A DNA stretch of 64,000 nt from Orientallactaga sibirica (GCA_036365145.1 JAEOAD010000001.1:100661501-100725500); one strand, 5' to 3'; positions 44,510 to 56,304 are shown, counted from the first letter of the stretch. A program made the numbers and translations. Notes: generated by a model not told the origin, from the letters alone.

Positions 44510-45807
44510 TTCTGATACATTAATACTTTTGGTAGATTTATACTGTCTTGAATTTTTGTGTTTCTTGTGTTATAATGTAGAGATTTTTGCATCTTGGATT
44601 AATTTAATGCTTGGGTTTTTTATTATCTGCAGTAATATGAGATGTATCAATCAATCTGATACTACATCAGGGTAGGAGCTTAAGGACCTAGGTGTGGCTC
44701 TCAAGACTCTCAGAGTAATCACAAAAGTGACCCTAGGTGTTCAGTTTGCCTGATATGAGAGTATTTAAGTAGGATGAATGGAACAGAATACAGTCAAATT
44801 CTAAAAATTTAACTAAACAATGTACCCATTCAATGAAATACAGCACATATTTGTAGAAAAGTAGGTGTTATGACAAACAGATCCTTAATACCATCACAGT
44901 CCCTAAGGATGTGTGTTGCCCCACACCCTAATCCTGTCAACTGGGAGGCTAAGAGTTCTGGTCTGTAGAGGGTTCCAAAGTCAGCTCGTGACCAAGTGAG
45001 ACCCTTTCCATACAATTGACAGAAGAGGAAACAAAGGCAGTATAAATCAGGAAGCAACAAATGAGCAGCCCAAAATATAGCTTATTTAAGAATGTCAGAT
45101 CTGACCATCCATCAGGTTTAACATAAAATTTACCCTGACATGGAAGATGCTATTAGCCTTTCCAATGCAAGCTTACACAACGGGCTTATTTGGTGGGTAC
45201 TGACCTGGTGTAATCCAAGTTACCTTTTGGGATAGTTTTGGTCTCAGCTATGCTAGATGGCTGCTTGGATCCTTCTTTGCTGTGTTTTGGTCTCAGGAAG
45301 GCTGGCTCCATCCGTGGGTCACTGGTTTAACCATGCCAGATGCTGGGTTGGTGAGCTTTCTTCCCCAGGTCTCTGGCACTTGCCGGGCACTTGTTCTGAT
45401 GGTGGGGGAGGGGAGGCTGTGGATGGTGGCTGAAGTCTGTCTGCTCATCCACGTGAACCTCTTCCTCACAAGCTGTTCTGTTGGTCTCTGCCATCCTCCT
45501 TCCACATTTCTTGAGTTTGTGAGGAGGCTGGTGTGATTGGAAAAATCCCCTCAACTGGCTTTAAAATCCTGTGGCTCAGGCAGAGCCTGGCAACTGCCAC
45601 CATGTGGAACTCGCTGCTGCTGCTGGAGCCACTTCTGCCTGCTTCTGTGGGCTCTAGACACTCTGGATGTCTCCTGTTTCTCTGCTGTGGTTGGTAATTT
45701 ACTATATACCTCACTTTTTAGTAGAAGAGTGTATTTTGTTGATTTTTTTTCCTTTTTTCCCCTAGCCTGTTTTGGCATGGTTCGTAAGCCACCATCTTAA
45801 CTGGAAG
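44510..45807 (-). promoter_or_regulatory. L1 5' UTR of the full-length copy
   Basis: About 1.3 kb upstream of ORF1, moderately GC-rich near its start (45280-45700), with a YY1-like motif at the very 5' end. L1 5' UTRs act as internal promoters; activity here is unknown. Short frames on both strands (45282-45800) are incidental. Confidence 0.75.
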
Positions 45808-45820
45808 TTGCAAATAAATA

Positions 45821-46510
45821 ATTTTTTTAAAGCCTGAGATTGCTACAGCCTGTGGCTGTGGAAGCTTGACATGGTGCTAGGTCTGAAGCATGAACCACAC
45901 ATTTTCCTCAAGGAATTTCAATGTCAGGTAAGACAATTCACTTGTACAAAGTTTCTTAGATAGTCCATGAAAAACTAGAGCTCTAAATTAGGTATTTCCA
46001 TGTCCTTTCTCTGATATATTTGCTCAAAATCTTATTGTCTTTAATGTTTATTTCTCTCAGGAGTATTCTATTTGATAGTTTCATACATGGTCAAGGTTCC
46101 ACATATCACCTAACACAGTGATCAACACACTCACATACTGTTATGAAAGATGCCACTGATGAACAATAAGTCAACAGTCAAAAACTGACAGAAAGCGAGA
46201 CAGAGAAAAGGAGAAATTATATATTTATATGTATATGTGAACTTCTATCAAGCCCTACACATTCCTCAATAACTCAGAATCCAATGAAAAAGCCAATTAA
46301 AAGACCCAAATAACAAAAACAAGATTGCAAGCCCATAAATTTCATAAAAAAAAAATGTCCAAATTACCAAATCTATAAATATTCTGGGTGGTAACTTCCT
46401 ACTTTATGAAAATCTTGGCACATATGAGATCTAGGAAAAAATATGGAGCTAGGAGACAAGCACACTTCTAAACTAAGCCTGCCAGTGGCCATTATGTACA
46501 TAAGGTTGCA
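45821..46510. other. No recognisable feature
   Basis: AT-rich and unique-looking. Confidence 0.5.
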
Positions 46511-46522
46511 AATAAAATACAT

Positions 46523-46676
46523 TTGAGGGGCCTGGAGAGATGGCTTAGCAGTTAATGCGCTTACCTACAAAGCCAAAGGAACCGGGTTTGATTCCCTAGT
46601 TCCCACATAAGACAGATGCACATGGTGACACACGCATCTGGAGTTAATTTGCAGTGGCTATTTTATTTAAAAATAA
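46523..46676 (+). repeat. Dip-like SINE, short
   Basis: 'ggcctggagagatggcttag', 'cagttaatgcgcttacctac', 'gggtttgattccctagttcc', 'cacacgcatctggagttaat', A/T-rich tail. Duplication 'aataaaatacat' at 46511-46522 and 46677-46688. The usual CT-rich 3' part is missing. Confidence 0.93.
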
Positions 46677-46688
46677 AATAAAATACAT

Positions 46689-47094
46689 ATAAATTATTGC
46701 TTAAATTTTATGACACCCCTAGAAAAGTTAAGGCAGAATAAGAAACTGGGTTTGCAGGCTGTGAGAATGATTGAAAGAGTAAAAGTGTTGATATCACATG
46801 TGTACCATGCTTTGGTAATTTTGAATTTCAGAAGAAAATACTTTGGATTGGGTGAAAATATTTCCTTTGTCTAAAAATGGGCAAATGTAGGAGTTCTTTT
46901 GTTTAAAAAAAATACAAGGTAGTTGTAAGGAAAGTATAGGAGAAAAGCAAGAAAGAATAGCAGACTTGATCTCTGCAGACAGATTGTTTATTGGGAGGTA
47001 GCGAGGGACCTCAGCTTTCCAGCAGGATGAAGCCTGAGGCACCAAGTCAGGCTGGGGTTCAAACTTATGAAAAGGATCCTAAGGCAAACATACT
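46689..47094. other. No recognisable feature
   Basis: Short unique-looking stretch between a SINE and a URR1-like repeat. Confidence 0.45.
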
Positions 47095-47482
47095 TGTGGT
47101 AGTTTGAATATATGTCCCCCAATATATTCAGTGTTTTATTAGTTATAGTTTGCATCTATAATCACCTTGCTAGAGGCAATGTCACTGGGGGCTGGTCTTA
47201 AGGTGTGGGTTTGAGATTCCATTGTAAAGATATGCAAATGTGCCTAGCAGGAGTTCCTGAAGTGTGCTGTGTGACCTTTTGGCTGTAGTTTTGCTCAGTG
47301 TGCTGTGTAGCTGGCGGCTTGGCTTTTGCTCTCTCTTGCCTGGTCCTGTGAAGAGCAGGCTGCTTCTTCTGCCATTATGGAACTTCCCCTGGATCTGTAA
47401 GCTTCAATAAATAATATCCCTTCCTCTATAACTGTGCCTGGTCTGGAAGTTCATCTCAGCGAACCTGAAGCTGTCTGCTACA
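47095..47482 (+). repeat. URR1-like repeat, complete copy
   Basis: Best copy of the family that also occurs at 1-303, 61937-62278 and inside the three ERV interiors. Ends are 'tgtggtagtttg' and 'gctgtctgctaca'. The 5-bp string atact lies on both sides (47090-47094, 47483-47487). TG...CA ends with a 5-bp duplication would suit an LTR, while the internal resemblance to URR1 suggests a hAT-type DNA transposon. I leave the class open. Confidence 0.7.
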
Positions 47483-47704
47483 ATACTGAATTAGCTTCAG
47501 GTCCAAGGGAAGAAGATAAGGCATCAAAGTTATTTGCTCGTAGGGGCTTTTTAGCAGAGTTGACTAGGGAGGACTGGATGTCTCCATTCTTTATGGCCTT
47601 CTCATCTTAAGGTTAGTTATTAACTCTTTAGTTCCCTCTAGTTTTCAGGGAAGGCTATTAACCCTTCAGTAGTAACTAATTTTAAATATACCCACATTGT
47701 TTTT

Positions 47705-48148
47705 ATCATTTATTTTTTATTTATATTATTCTAATGTTTTATTCATAATGGTGACTCCATTATCCTCCTCCCTGTCCTCCCTCTTCCATAGGGACTGTCA
47801 ATAATGGGGAATGCAGGTCTGGTATTATGGGGGTAGTCAAGATTTATGGGAGCTATGCAAAGTCTCTATGCATAATGCCCCAACTTGTGGCTCTAACATT
47901 CTTTCTGCCCCCTCTTCCGCGAATTTCCCTGAGCCACATTGGGATTATTTTAGTTCTACTTCAGTGATGAGGTTTTGGGAACCTCTGTGTCTCTGGATAT
48001 CTGGCTTAGTAGGAGTTGGATATTCTCTGTGTTTATCTCCTTCAGCCTTTTTCTTGTGTCGTGATCACCAAAAACGCTGTACTCTTCAGCTGGGGCCCTG
48101 GTGAGGTGTGATTGGCTGGTCCTCCCTTCAGGTTCCTTGTCCATCTGA
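47705..48148 (-). repeat. L1 3' UTR fragment
   Basis: Same subfamily as 17645-18730, ending at the shared 'gttccttgtccatctg'. 5'-truncated insertion without ORF sequence. Confidence 0.78.
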
Positions 48149-50039
48149 ATTTCTACACATGCATATAGACGTACACAGATATACTCACTGAAAACATATC
48201 AGTCATAGGGAAATTACCACAGCTTATTTTGTTTCACTGTCTTGCTGTTGAAAACTGAACCACCAGAAATGCAGTGCTTTCTGGGAATTGTCAGGTTGTC
48301 CAGCACTTTTCTGAGAACTACTTACTGAGACCTACATAAATAATTGTTAATTAGGATAAGCTAGCCCTCCTATTATTGTCCTGGTTCCCTTGTTAAGAAT
48401 AGATCCCTCTGTGTTCTTAAGCCAATGTTACTAAATAAAAGCTGTGGTTAAAAAAAATAGTCACAATATTCTCCAAATATATAATACATTACTGCTTTAC
48501 ACAGTGCCTGTCACAGTTACAACTCTATGAGGAGTATTATGACACAGTAAAAATCATATGACAGAATAAAAAATGTATTCTTTGTATAAATCTTTGAGTC
48601 ATTATAAAAAGAAACTTGGAACAACCAGCTCTGAATATGAACTCATGTCAATAAATAGAGGATACCATTCTCTTAGGGAACAAAAAAAAAAAAAGAGTAC
48701 CAAACACAATATGTTTACTTTTGCCTGATCAGTGTGTCTATTAGGTTTTCTGACAATATGTTTTTCCTTACATGAAGGTTATATGTATCTTATTATTTAA
48801 ACCTTGTTTTGCTTTTATATAAAATTTTCCTTATTAAATACTTATACTATATAGTAAAATTTCTCTGTATACCATTCCAACTAGAGTATACACTCTGTGA
48901 TGTTAAGAACAACTGCTCATTTCTCTTATTTTATCATCATCCCAGAGGGAAATGAACAAATCACATATGCTCAATGCAAATTGTTGAAAAAAATATATAT
49001 CAACAAATGACTGAGTGGACGAATATACAGACATATGTGTATCTCCATATTATATTTTAAAGTTAGATTATGAAATCGTTTAAATTAATGTAGCCATTGA
49101 ATAAGAAGCTACCACATAGATTCACAAAACCTACCTCTATGCTCACCAGCCCTCCTTGCCACACTTATATTCACTCCCTACTTTGCAGGGTGAAGCAAGT
49201 GGGTGGAGTTTCTGCTCTTCATCTCATCTGTTCATGGATGAAATCCCATTTTAAAGTTCATATCTCTGTAGAACACTGTATTCTCAAACTTGCATTTTTT
49301 TACTCACAAATGTATTCAAGAATACTTCAGCATATATCCTTTTAGTTGATTAATTTCTCTGCTTCAAGCATTATTTCATTGTTTGAAACCAAATGTTATT
49401 CATTCTCACATTTATGGGAATGGAGTCAGTGCTAAAATTTCACCATTAACTTCAAATATTACCATGAATATTCTATCCATGACTCTTTGTGTACATGTAA
49501 TCAGAATTATGGAGTGTTTACCTTACTGAGTGCAGTTTTCTGAAGTTTTAGTTTTCTGAGTTTTTAGTTCATGTGTCAGCACTCTTCCTCCATACCACCA
49601 CTCTCCTCCTTATCATTAACTTTAGTAAAACCTCAAGAGAACTCACCAAAGTGATTTGCAATTTGAAATTCTGTGATTCCTCAATTTATACAAAGGCAGT
49701 TTACAAAATAAGTAACTGAAATTTATTCAAGTGGCCATCCTGTTGTTGAGTTTGAGTTTGCCCAACCTGTGATGAAGTCTGGTGTACAATCAAGGGAGAA
49801 CACTAAAGCCCACACTGACTCAAATCCTTCCTCCATAGCTGCTTCATAACTCTAAGCTACCTCGCTTCCTCAAAACCCAGTGTATTGTGCTTTCCAGGAA
49901 TCCTTATCTGATTACAGCCTAAGAACAGTTCACCAGAACTGAACAGAACTTAAACCCATCACTGAAACCAAAGGAGTGCTTGCATTCATCTAAGTATGAT
50001 CAGGGCTTAGTGCATTTGGTTCCTGTTCCCGTGATTCAG

Positions 50040-50040
<1 letters not shown>
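48149..50040. other. Unassigned AT-rich region
   Basis: No gene. 49330-49560 has a vague resemblance to very old antisense L1 3' sequence but no clear diagnostic block. Confidence 0.45.
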
Positions 50041-50041
<1 letters not shown>

Positions 50042-50075
<34 letters not shown>

Positions 50076-50076
50076 G

Positions 50077-50146
<70 letters not shown>
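50042..50146. repeat. (TC)n(TG)n microsatellite
   Basis: About 58 bp of tc repeats with tctg interruptions, then about 47 bp of uninterrupted tg repeats. Frames encoding alternating Leu/Ser or Thr/His across it are artefacts. Confidence 0.98.
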
Positions 50147-50290
50147 TGTATCTGTGTGCCTGTGGGACAGGGGAAGTGCAACATAGTAGCTCAGGTGTCA
50201 AAGTTTTAGAAAAGTTTCCAAATAAGGATTTATCTGAAGCCAGTTAATCCTCATAATATTTCAGACCTGTTGATTGAAAGTAAGTGAACT

Positions 50291-50734
50291 GGCTAGGTAT
50301 GTCTTTAATCCCAGCACTTGGGAGGCAGAGGTAGGAGGATCACCATGAGTTCCAGGCCACCCTGAGACTACAGAGTGAATTCCAGGTCACCTGGGGGCTA
50401 GTGTGAGACCTTACCTCAAAAAGCAAAACAAGGGCTGGAGAGATGGCTTAGCAGTTAAGGTGCCTGCCTCCTAAGCCTAAGAACACCGGTTCCAATCTCC
50501 AGTGGTTCTAATCTCCAGGTTCCACTTTTAGTCAGATGCAAAGTGACACAAGGGCGCAATGTCACACTTGACCACAAGGGGGCAAACACATCTGGATTTC
50601 ATTCACAGCAGCTGAGAGGCTGCTGGTACGCCCATCCTTATCTGTCTTCCTCTCCCTATCTCTCTCTGTCTCTCAGTGTGTCTCTCTCTAAAAAAAAAAA
50701 AAAAGCAAAACAAAAACAATAACAACAAAAAAGC
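50291..50734 (+). repeat. B1-type SINE with nested Dip SINE in its tail
   Basis: B1 body 50291-50417 ('ctaggtatgtctttaatccc', 'ggaggatcaccatgagttcc', 'tgtgagaccttacctcaaaa'), tail resuming after the nested element. Outer duplication 'aagtgaact' at 50282-50290 and 50735-50743 brackets the composite. Confidence 0.93.
50432..50699 (+). repeat. Dip-like SINE, long variant, nested in B1 tail
   Basis: 'gggctggagagatggcttag', 'gcctgcctcctaagcctaag', 'acaagggcgcaatgtcacac', 'gaccacaagggggcaaacac', 'cacagcagctgagaggctgc', (CT)n and A-run. Perfect duplication 'aaaaagcaaaacaa' at 50418-50431 and 50700-50713. One of the youngest-looking SINEs here. It carries an internal repeat of 'aatctccag' in the B-box region. 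Confidence 0.95.
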
Positions 50735-50959
50735 AAGTGAACTCCAAGGTAGCTCAGTTATATTTTTAAAGAAACTACATCCAACATGATTATGCAAATA
50801 AGGTCTTAAGGATCCAAAGAGACTGTCCACATGCCTTGCTGAGGTAGCCAGCAGCATATCTTCCCTTTTAATTGTTTTGTTCCTGAAGCATTGACTGGAA
50901 CTTTACAAAGCCTCCCAGTGAGATGGATGCTTATCAGCACATTAAATAACATTCTTAAG

Positions 50960-51105
50960 ACAGGTATGGTGGTGCACTCTTTCAGTCCCAGTACCTGGAA
51001 GACTGAGGTAGGAGGATCACTATGAGTTTGAGGTCACAGAATGAATTCCAGGTTAGCATGACCTAGAGTGAAACCCTACCTTGAAAATCCAAAATAAATA
51101 TATAA
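50960..51105 (+). repeat. B1-type SINE
   Basis: 'acaggtatggtggtgcactc', 'tttcagtcccagtacctgga', 'ggaggatcactatgagtttg', 'gagtgaaaccctaccttgaa'. A short internal deletion relative to the other copies. Confidence 0.92.
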
Positions 51106-52335
51106 ATAATAAATTAAGGCATAGTTCAGGCCTCCTAGGCCCCATTTAGCCACCATTCTTCTAGTTTCAGTCAAACCATAATAATACAATCACGAATTTA
51201 ATGAATCTTGTCTCATTTTTTCTCCAGTATGGCAGCCAAGACTTTCAAAGCAGTATTTAGCTCATGTACCATAGCACCCCTCCTCTATAATGCCTCTCTA
51301 TTCTATGAACATTTTGCAAATCACTCTTATAGGTGACAGAGACACTTACATTCAGAGGTAGTAAGCCCTGTGGGTAAATATTGGCTAAAATTAAATCTCC
51401 CTCTATTAGAAATTGTCTATTTGGAAAGATTCAGTTACAGAGTTTAGGAGAAATTTGCTTTATGTTAATTCAATGGGAAAAAGTGATAACAAAAGTTGGG
51501 TTTATGTAACTTGTGTGATACAAATCATTTGAAAGTTCCAACTCCACACTGAAGTCAGATTTAAAGCCTCCAAACACACTATTAAATCTATCAAATTCTT
51601 TTCCATCTCTGTTCCTTATCCCAGGGTCTGGCATGTAGCAATCAATGAAAGGGTATTTGCTCTGTCAAGGAGACTACATCAAAGACCCACATATTTTTGC
51701 TAAAGTATAATATCTCCCAAAATTTTTATCTAATTTACTCCAGTTTCTCCAATAAGAAATAAAAATATGTTTAAGAAGCAAATCTGGCCACACTTCTCTT
51801 TTCCCAGCATCAACTAATTCACTGGATAACTGATTATTGTTATATCTCCATTATGCACTATTTCCCATCACTACCCTTGCTTTGTATCAATTTATAAAAA
51901 ATCACAATGCTCCTTCAGCAACCCCACTTTCACAATGAGTACTGAAGGGCGTATGATGTTTGACTCTGAAAGCATGGTCCTTTCTTCAGATGACCTTTTG
52001 TTCAGGTATGAGAGAGAGCAGGTGATTGAAGAGGAGGTAAGTGGGAAGGCCACAGCATGAGGTTATTCTATGACTGATAGAAGAGAGAGCTTTGGGAAGT
52101 GGAAAGGGGTGAGATAAAGGATTCAAAGAAATTGTGTGTGTTGCACAGGCTTCTGTGGCTGATTCTCTGACTTGTCAGAGATGACTTGGACTTTCGGCAT
52201 CCTTCTGTCAGGATTGCCTTTAGATTGTTCTCTTGGCCACAATGTTAGGACATTATAACTTTAAACTCATGTGGCTGTTGGTAATAAGTTTGTTTGCCTT
52301 ACTTCTTTCTCAGCATGCTTATTACTGGTATGCAG
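51106..52335. other. No recognisable feature
   Basis: Unique-looking, AT-rich. No coding signal. Confidence 0.5.
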
Positions 52336-52339
52336 AAAG

Positions 52340-52575
52340 GGGCGGAAATTGAGATGTTGTGTACCCTGTTACTTTGCTGAAAGAGTTTATGAATTCTAAG
52401 TTTTCTCACCAGAATCATTAGGATGACTTAATATAAGATTATATCATCTGTGAATATGGACAGTTTGACTTTATCCTTTCCTAAAATGTTCCATTTCTTT
52501 TTTTCTATTATCTTATTGTTCTGGCTAAATATTCTAACATTCTAATTAATGATAATGAACAGAGTAGGTACCCTT
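52340..52575 (-). repeat. Old L1 ORF2 (RT region), inverted segment
   Basis: Antisense resemblance to L1 RT: 'accctgttactttgctgaaa', 'gattatatcatctgtgaata', 'ttattgttctggctaaatat', 'gaacagagtag'. Directly precedes a sense-oriented L1 3' end, consistent with a twin-priming inversion. Confidence 0.6.
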
Positions 52576-52589
52576 CTGCAAGTGTATGG

Positions 52590-52765
52590 ATAAAGAAAAT
52601 ATATATACAATGGAGTTTTATACAGCCATAAAGAAGAATAAAATTATGTCATAATCAGTAAAATGGATGGAACTGGAAATCACCATATTAAGCAAACTAT
52701 GTTGACTTAGAAGGACAAAGATAAGCAACATGTATTTTCTCTCATTCAAGGATATATATCATATA
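52590..52765 (+). repeat. Old L1 3' end
   Basis: 'caatggagttttatacagcc', 'ataaagaagaataaaattat', 'ggatggaactggaaatcacc', 'gtattttctctcattcaagg': the conserved end of ancient mammalian L1. Confidence 0.75.
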
Positions 52766-54595
52766 TACATATATATGTACATTATTATTTATAAAATGTA
52801 TGGGTGCTACCAGGAGGGAAGAAGGATACAAGAGATGGAAAAGACAGGTCATTGTGAAATTCATCACTTTGTACATGCATATACAGTAATAAAAATTAAC
52901 ATCCATGCATCAAATGTGTTTCTCCAAGTCACCATATCTTAAAGTGATTTCCAGTACATTTGCTTTTGGATTCTTAATGAGGAACAATCTTCTACACTAG
53001 GTTGCTCAAGGTTGGAAGTTGTTTATATATAATAAAACAAACAAGTAATGCCTGATCATAAGAAATTCTGTTCCTAGTTCTTAAAATTTATTTTCAACTT
53101 GCTAAACTCCTATGGGGATTGCAATTCATTTACCAAGTTGTTTAAGCAGAGGCTCATTTTTGTAAGTGTGGATAAACATAATTGATATGACTGAACTGCA
53201 GGATCTAATTTTCCACATTTCATCTATCAACATCTGCGAATGTTGAGAATTTTGATTTTAACTGAGCCTTCACACAGAAGCAACTGCTTGAGACTTTCTG
53301 TTGATGCAAAGTGTATGAGCAGAATATTCATGGCTGATTCATTCTGTGATACTCATAGTCTTTGTTATTCTAGTATTCCAGAAACATTAAACAATAGTTT
53401 CTGTTCATGCAAGCAAACAAAAGTACCTACTCCCAAGGATACAATGTCACTACTATTTTACTACTTTTATTTTTACTTACATAAAATCTGAGGCTTTATT
53501 GACAAAGTTCCCAACATTTTTGAAGCTTTTAAAGGACTTACTGATTCTACCAGTAGAATCAAAATTTTAATATCAATAAATGCTACATTACCATATTTTA
53601 TCCCTAGAATAACTCTCTAAGTACTGTTTGTTACCATTATTTTCAAAGTGTGGCTGAGAGATATGGGGAAATTCAGCTTTGTACCTATTTTTTTTTCTCT
53701 TAGAATTCCTTGTAATATCAAGCAAAAATTAGACTTCATTTCAACACAGATATCTGCATAGCTTTCTCTCACTGTCTTTTCTGTTTCCCTTGCACATTTA
53801 CATATTTCATCTAGGTGTGCACCTCCATCATTTTCTTGCATGAAGGTCCTATATCCTGCTAGACTCCCAGGGCCCTGAACTGAGGCATAAGCTATTTCCC
53901 ATTGTAAGGTAATCAGGACTTAATTATTCCTGGGTGAAGAGTATAGCACAAAGCCTAAAAATCACTAGTTAAAATTAAGATGAAGACAGAGGATCCTGGG
54001 ATATCAAGGCTCTCTCTGTTTTATGTTCCATAATACCAACATATGACAGTTATGGTAAATATTGTATCTAATTAAATTTGACAGATGTTCAATACTGCAG
54101 AAAATCAAGATTCTTATATTTTCATCTAAGCACACAGAGAATCCAAGTTTCTTGTGAGAACTTAAAGATCTTCTCACTCTTCTAATGCAACTAGAAAGAC
54201 AAGAAAAAGGAAGACTGTTAGTGCCTCCGTCTAATAAACAATTTTAGAAAAAGTCCTTAACAGAAAAAAATGAAACCAATAACCTATGCAAAAACACATA
54301 TTTACAAGGGAAGAAATAGAACCCTGACCCAGTACCCATTTGAATTTCATTCTCAATGTTCTATAAGCTCATCTTTGCAGATTAAAATTCTGATTTTCAC
54401 AGAAATCATTTCAGAGAACTATCCTGGAATCGAAGAGACTTCTCACTACAATGGTAATATCTAATATAAAAATCTGACCCTGCTGCTCCAAGGGTGGAAA
54501 CTTCAATGATACTGCTTCACTTTGCAAAGTAAAATTGCCTCTATGGAACAATCTGGACTCTTCCCACCAGCTTAGCCTTTTCCTACCTGCTGTAC
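52766..54595. other. No recognisable feature
   Basis: AT-rich and unique-looking. Frames at 53240-53491 and 53617-53841 have no motif. Confidence 0.5.
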
Positions 54596-54599
54596 TTTA

Positions 54600-54920
54600 G
54601 ATGCTGAATTCCACCCAAAGGGCTACATATGAAAGAGTTCTTCTGCACAGTGATGACATTGGGAGGTGGTAGAACCCTTCAGACTTGGGCCCTGGTGGGA
54701 AGTTGTTTGACTACTAAGGTGTTCCCTGAGAGGAGATTGTAAAATCTCAGCCGAACGCATTTTCCCTTGTGCTCCCCGGCTTGTGATGTAAATTGTTTTG
54801 CTTTGCTGTGTTCTTCCAATGTGACATGTGGCGTCACCACTGGACCTTCCAAAATTGTGAGCCAAAATAATCTTTGTAATCTGTCTTAGGTATTTTATTA
54901 TAACAATAGAAAGCTGACTA
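54600..54920 (+). repeat. URR1/hAT-like repeat
   Basis: 'agtgatgacattgggaggtg', 'gtagaacccttcag', 'ccaaaattgtgagccaaaat', 'taggtattttattataacaa', 'tagaaagctgactagc': the plan of non-autonomous hAT-type repeats found in rodents and lagomorphs. Confidence 0.6.
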
Positions 54921-54930
54921 GCAGGTTATC

Positions 54931-55096
54931 TTTTTTTTTTTTTTTTTTTTGGTTTTTGGAGGCAGGGTCTCACTCTAGCCCAGGCTGACCTGGAATTCAA
55001 TATGTCATCTCAGGGTGGCCTTGAACTCATGGCAATCCTCCTACCTCTGCCTCCCAAGTGCTGGGATTAAAGGCGTGCGCTACCATGCCCAGCACC
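54931..55096 (-). repeat. B1-type SINE
   Basis: Poly-T, 'ggcagggtctcactctagcc', 'caggctgacctggaattcaa', 'tgctgggattaaaggcgtgc'. Duplication 'ggttatcttttt' / 'ggctatcttttt'. Young-looking. Confidence 0.95.
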
Positions 55097-55194
55097 GGCT
55101 ATCTTTTTAATACAGATATTATTCTCCTTTTCTTCTACTTACATATCATTTCTCAGACTTTTTCATGTATCATAAAAATGTGAAAAGCAATTAT

Positions 55195-55599
55195 TGTTGG
55201 GCCCTAAGAGGCCTGGGTGTGAGGCCTAGTGGAACTTCCTGAGCCTGACTAGAGTTTAGCGACCTGTCTTTGGCCTATTATTCCCGCTTAGGACTGACTC
55301 AGCAAAGCCTAAGCCAAAACTGCCTCCACCCAGCTACTGCTGATGTGGTGAAATACTATTGGCCCTTACACCTTTTTCCCATCCTGAGACCCACATTCTT
55401 TCTCAAAGCTATATAAACACCTTCCTACTACAATAAAACAAGTTCCTGCTTCGACAAGACTCCCGACCCAGTGTGTTTTTCTCTCTGGTGTCTTAGAGGA
55501 GGGGGTCTGGGTCGCTGACATTCACCATCCTGCTCAACCCCAAGAGGAGCTGGCTGGACCTGCTTTATCTTTAGCCCTACCTGCCAGGAGGAACAAGCA
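55195..55599 (+). repeat. ERV 5' LTR (third copy)
   Basis: 405 bp from 'tgttgggccc' to 'gaacaagca'. TATAAA at 55412-55417 and AATAAA at 55432-55437 are about 14 bp apart, so the poly(A) signal probably lies at or just upstream of the transcription start, as in some betaretroviruses. Confidence 0.9.
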
Positions 55600-55602
55600 G
55601 AC

Positions 55603-55620
55603 TGGTGCCCCATGTGAGGA
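55603..55620 (+). other. ERV primer binding site (third copy)
   Basis: 'tggtgccccatgtgagga', identical to both array copies although the rest of the element has diverged. Best by-eye match tRNA-Lys1,2, with five differences. Confidence 0.65.
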
Positions 55621-55743
55621 ACTCTCTCTCCTGCCTATGGAAGAATGCTAATGGGCCAATCGGTCTGCGGGTGAATCTACCCTCATAAGTTATGAGGCAG
55701 TCTTCATATCTAATGTTCTGACCTTTGCTTCTGTAACCTGTGC

Positions 55744-56304
55744 TTGCTTATCAACATCTTGTCATTCCCTTTCTCTTTCCTTTCACTTTTGGGTTGCCAG
55801 CAAGCTGCATCTGTGGCGCCTGTATTTCTGAACGGGTCATACGTCCCTGGTAGACACACCACATGGGCAGACCTGGAGGAGACTCGAAGCGTTTCACCCC
55901 CTCATTTGAGTGGGGGCTCCATCCTGGAAGACAGAACAAACCTCTTGGGGAGATCTGCTCCCATCTGTACCGTGTTTGGTATCATCGAGCCGTCCCCTAA
56001 GGACACAGGCTCGTCTGGCTGTCACAGATCTAAATCTAAACTTAATTCTAGAGCATGTTTAGCTAATTTGGGGCCTTTGTGCTTGTGTTGTACTCGTGTG
56101 TATTGCTGTTGCCCTGATTTTACAAATACTCCTCCTTCAATGTGGCTTAAAAGTAAAACAAAAAACCTCCATGGCTTTTGGGACAAAACTCTTGTTTTAG
56201 CCCCATGGATCAGTCCAATCTTCCTTGCCATAATTGCCAGCCTTAAAGGCTTCTCCGTGGAGGAGGTCATTTCTGCCCATAACAAAAGCTGTAAGAAAAA
56301 CTAA
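55744..56304 (+). pseudogene. ERV leader-proximal 186-codon frame
   Basis: Hydrophobic start ('MLINILSFPFSFLSLLGC'), then 'APVFLNGSYVPGRHTTWADL', a cysteine-rich stretch ('CLCCTRVYCCCPDF', about residues 112-125) and a second hydrophobic stretch ('LVLAPWISPIFLAIIASL'). No recognised domain. The homologous DNA in the array is broken in this frame but open in another for 87 codons. It might be a relic of the Env N-terminus joined to the leader by deletion; this is a guess. Confidence 0.4.

Larger units (their letters stand above)
38336..45820 (-). mobile_element. Full-length L1 (about 7.5 kb), inactivated
   Basis: Target duplication 'ttgcaaataaata' at 38336-38348 and 45808-45820 defines the insert as 38349-45807. 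In sense order: 5' UTR with YY1-like 'aagatggtgg' at its start (about 45790-45800), ORF1, ORF2, and a long 3' UTR of about 1.3 kb ending in a short A-rich run. Frameshifts in both ORFs and a mutated RT catalytic motif make it inactive. A complete L1 with both ends and duplication is the exception in this window. Confidence 0.92.

Noticed and set aside
44325..44675. 116-codon plus-strand frame
   Set aside because: Antisense of the L1 ORF1 coiled coil and its upstream region.
49980..50201. Low-complexity frames with Thr-His, Leu-Ser or Cys-Val runs
   Set aside because: Translations of the (TC)n(TG)n microsatellite.
50432..50699. SINE tRNA-like A and B boxes as tRNA genes
   Set aside because: The sequences cannot fold as complete tRNAs and match the dispersed SINE family with target duplications.
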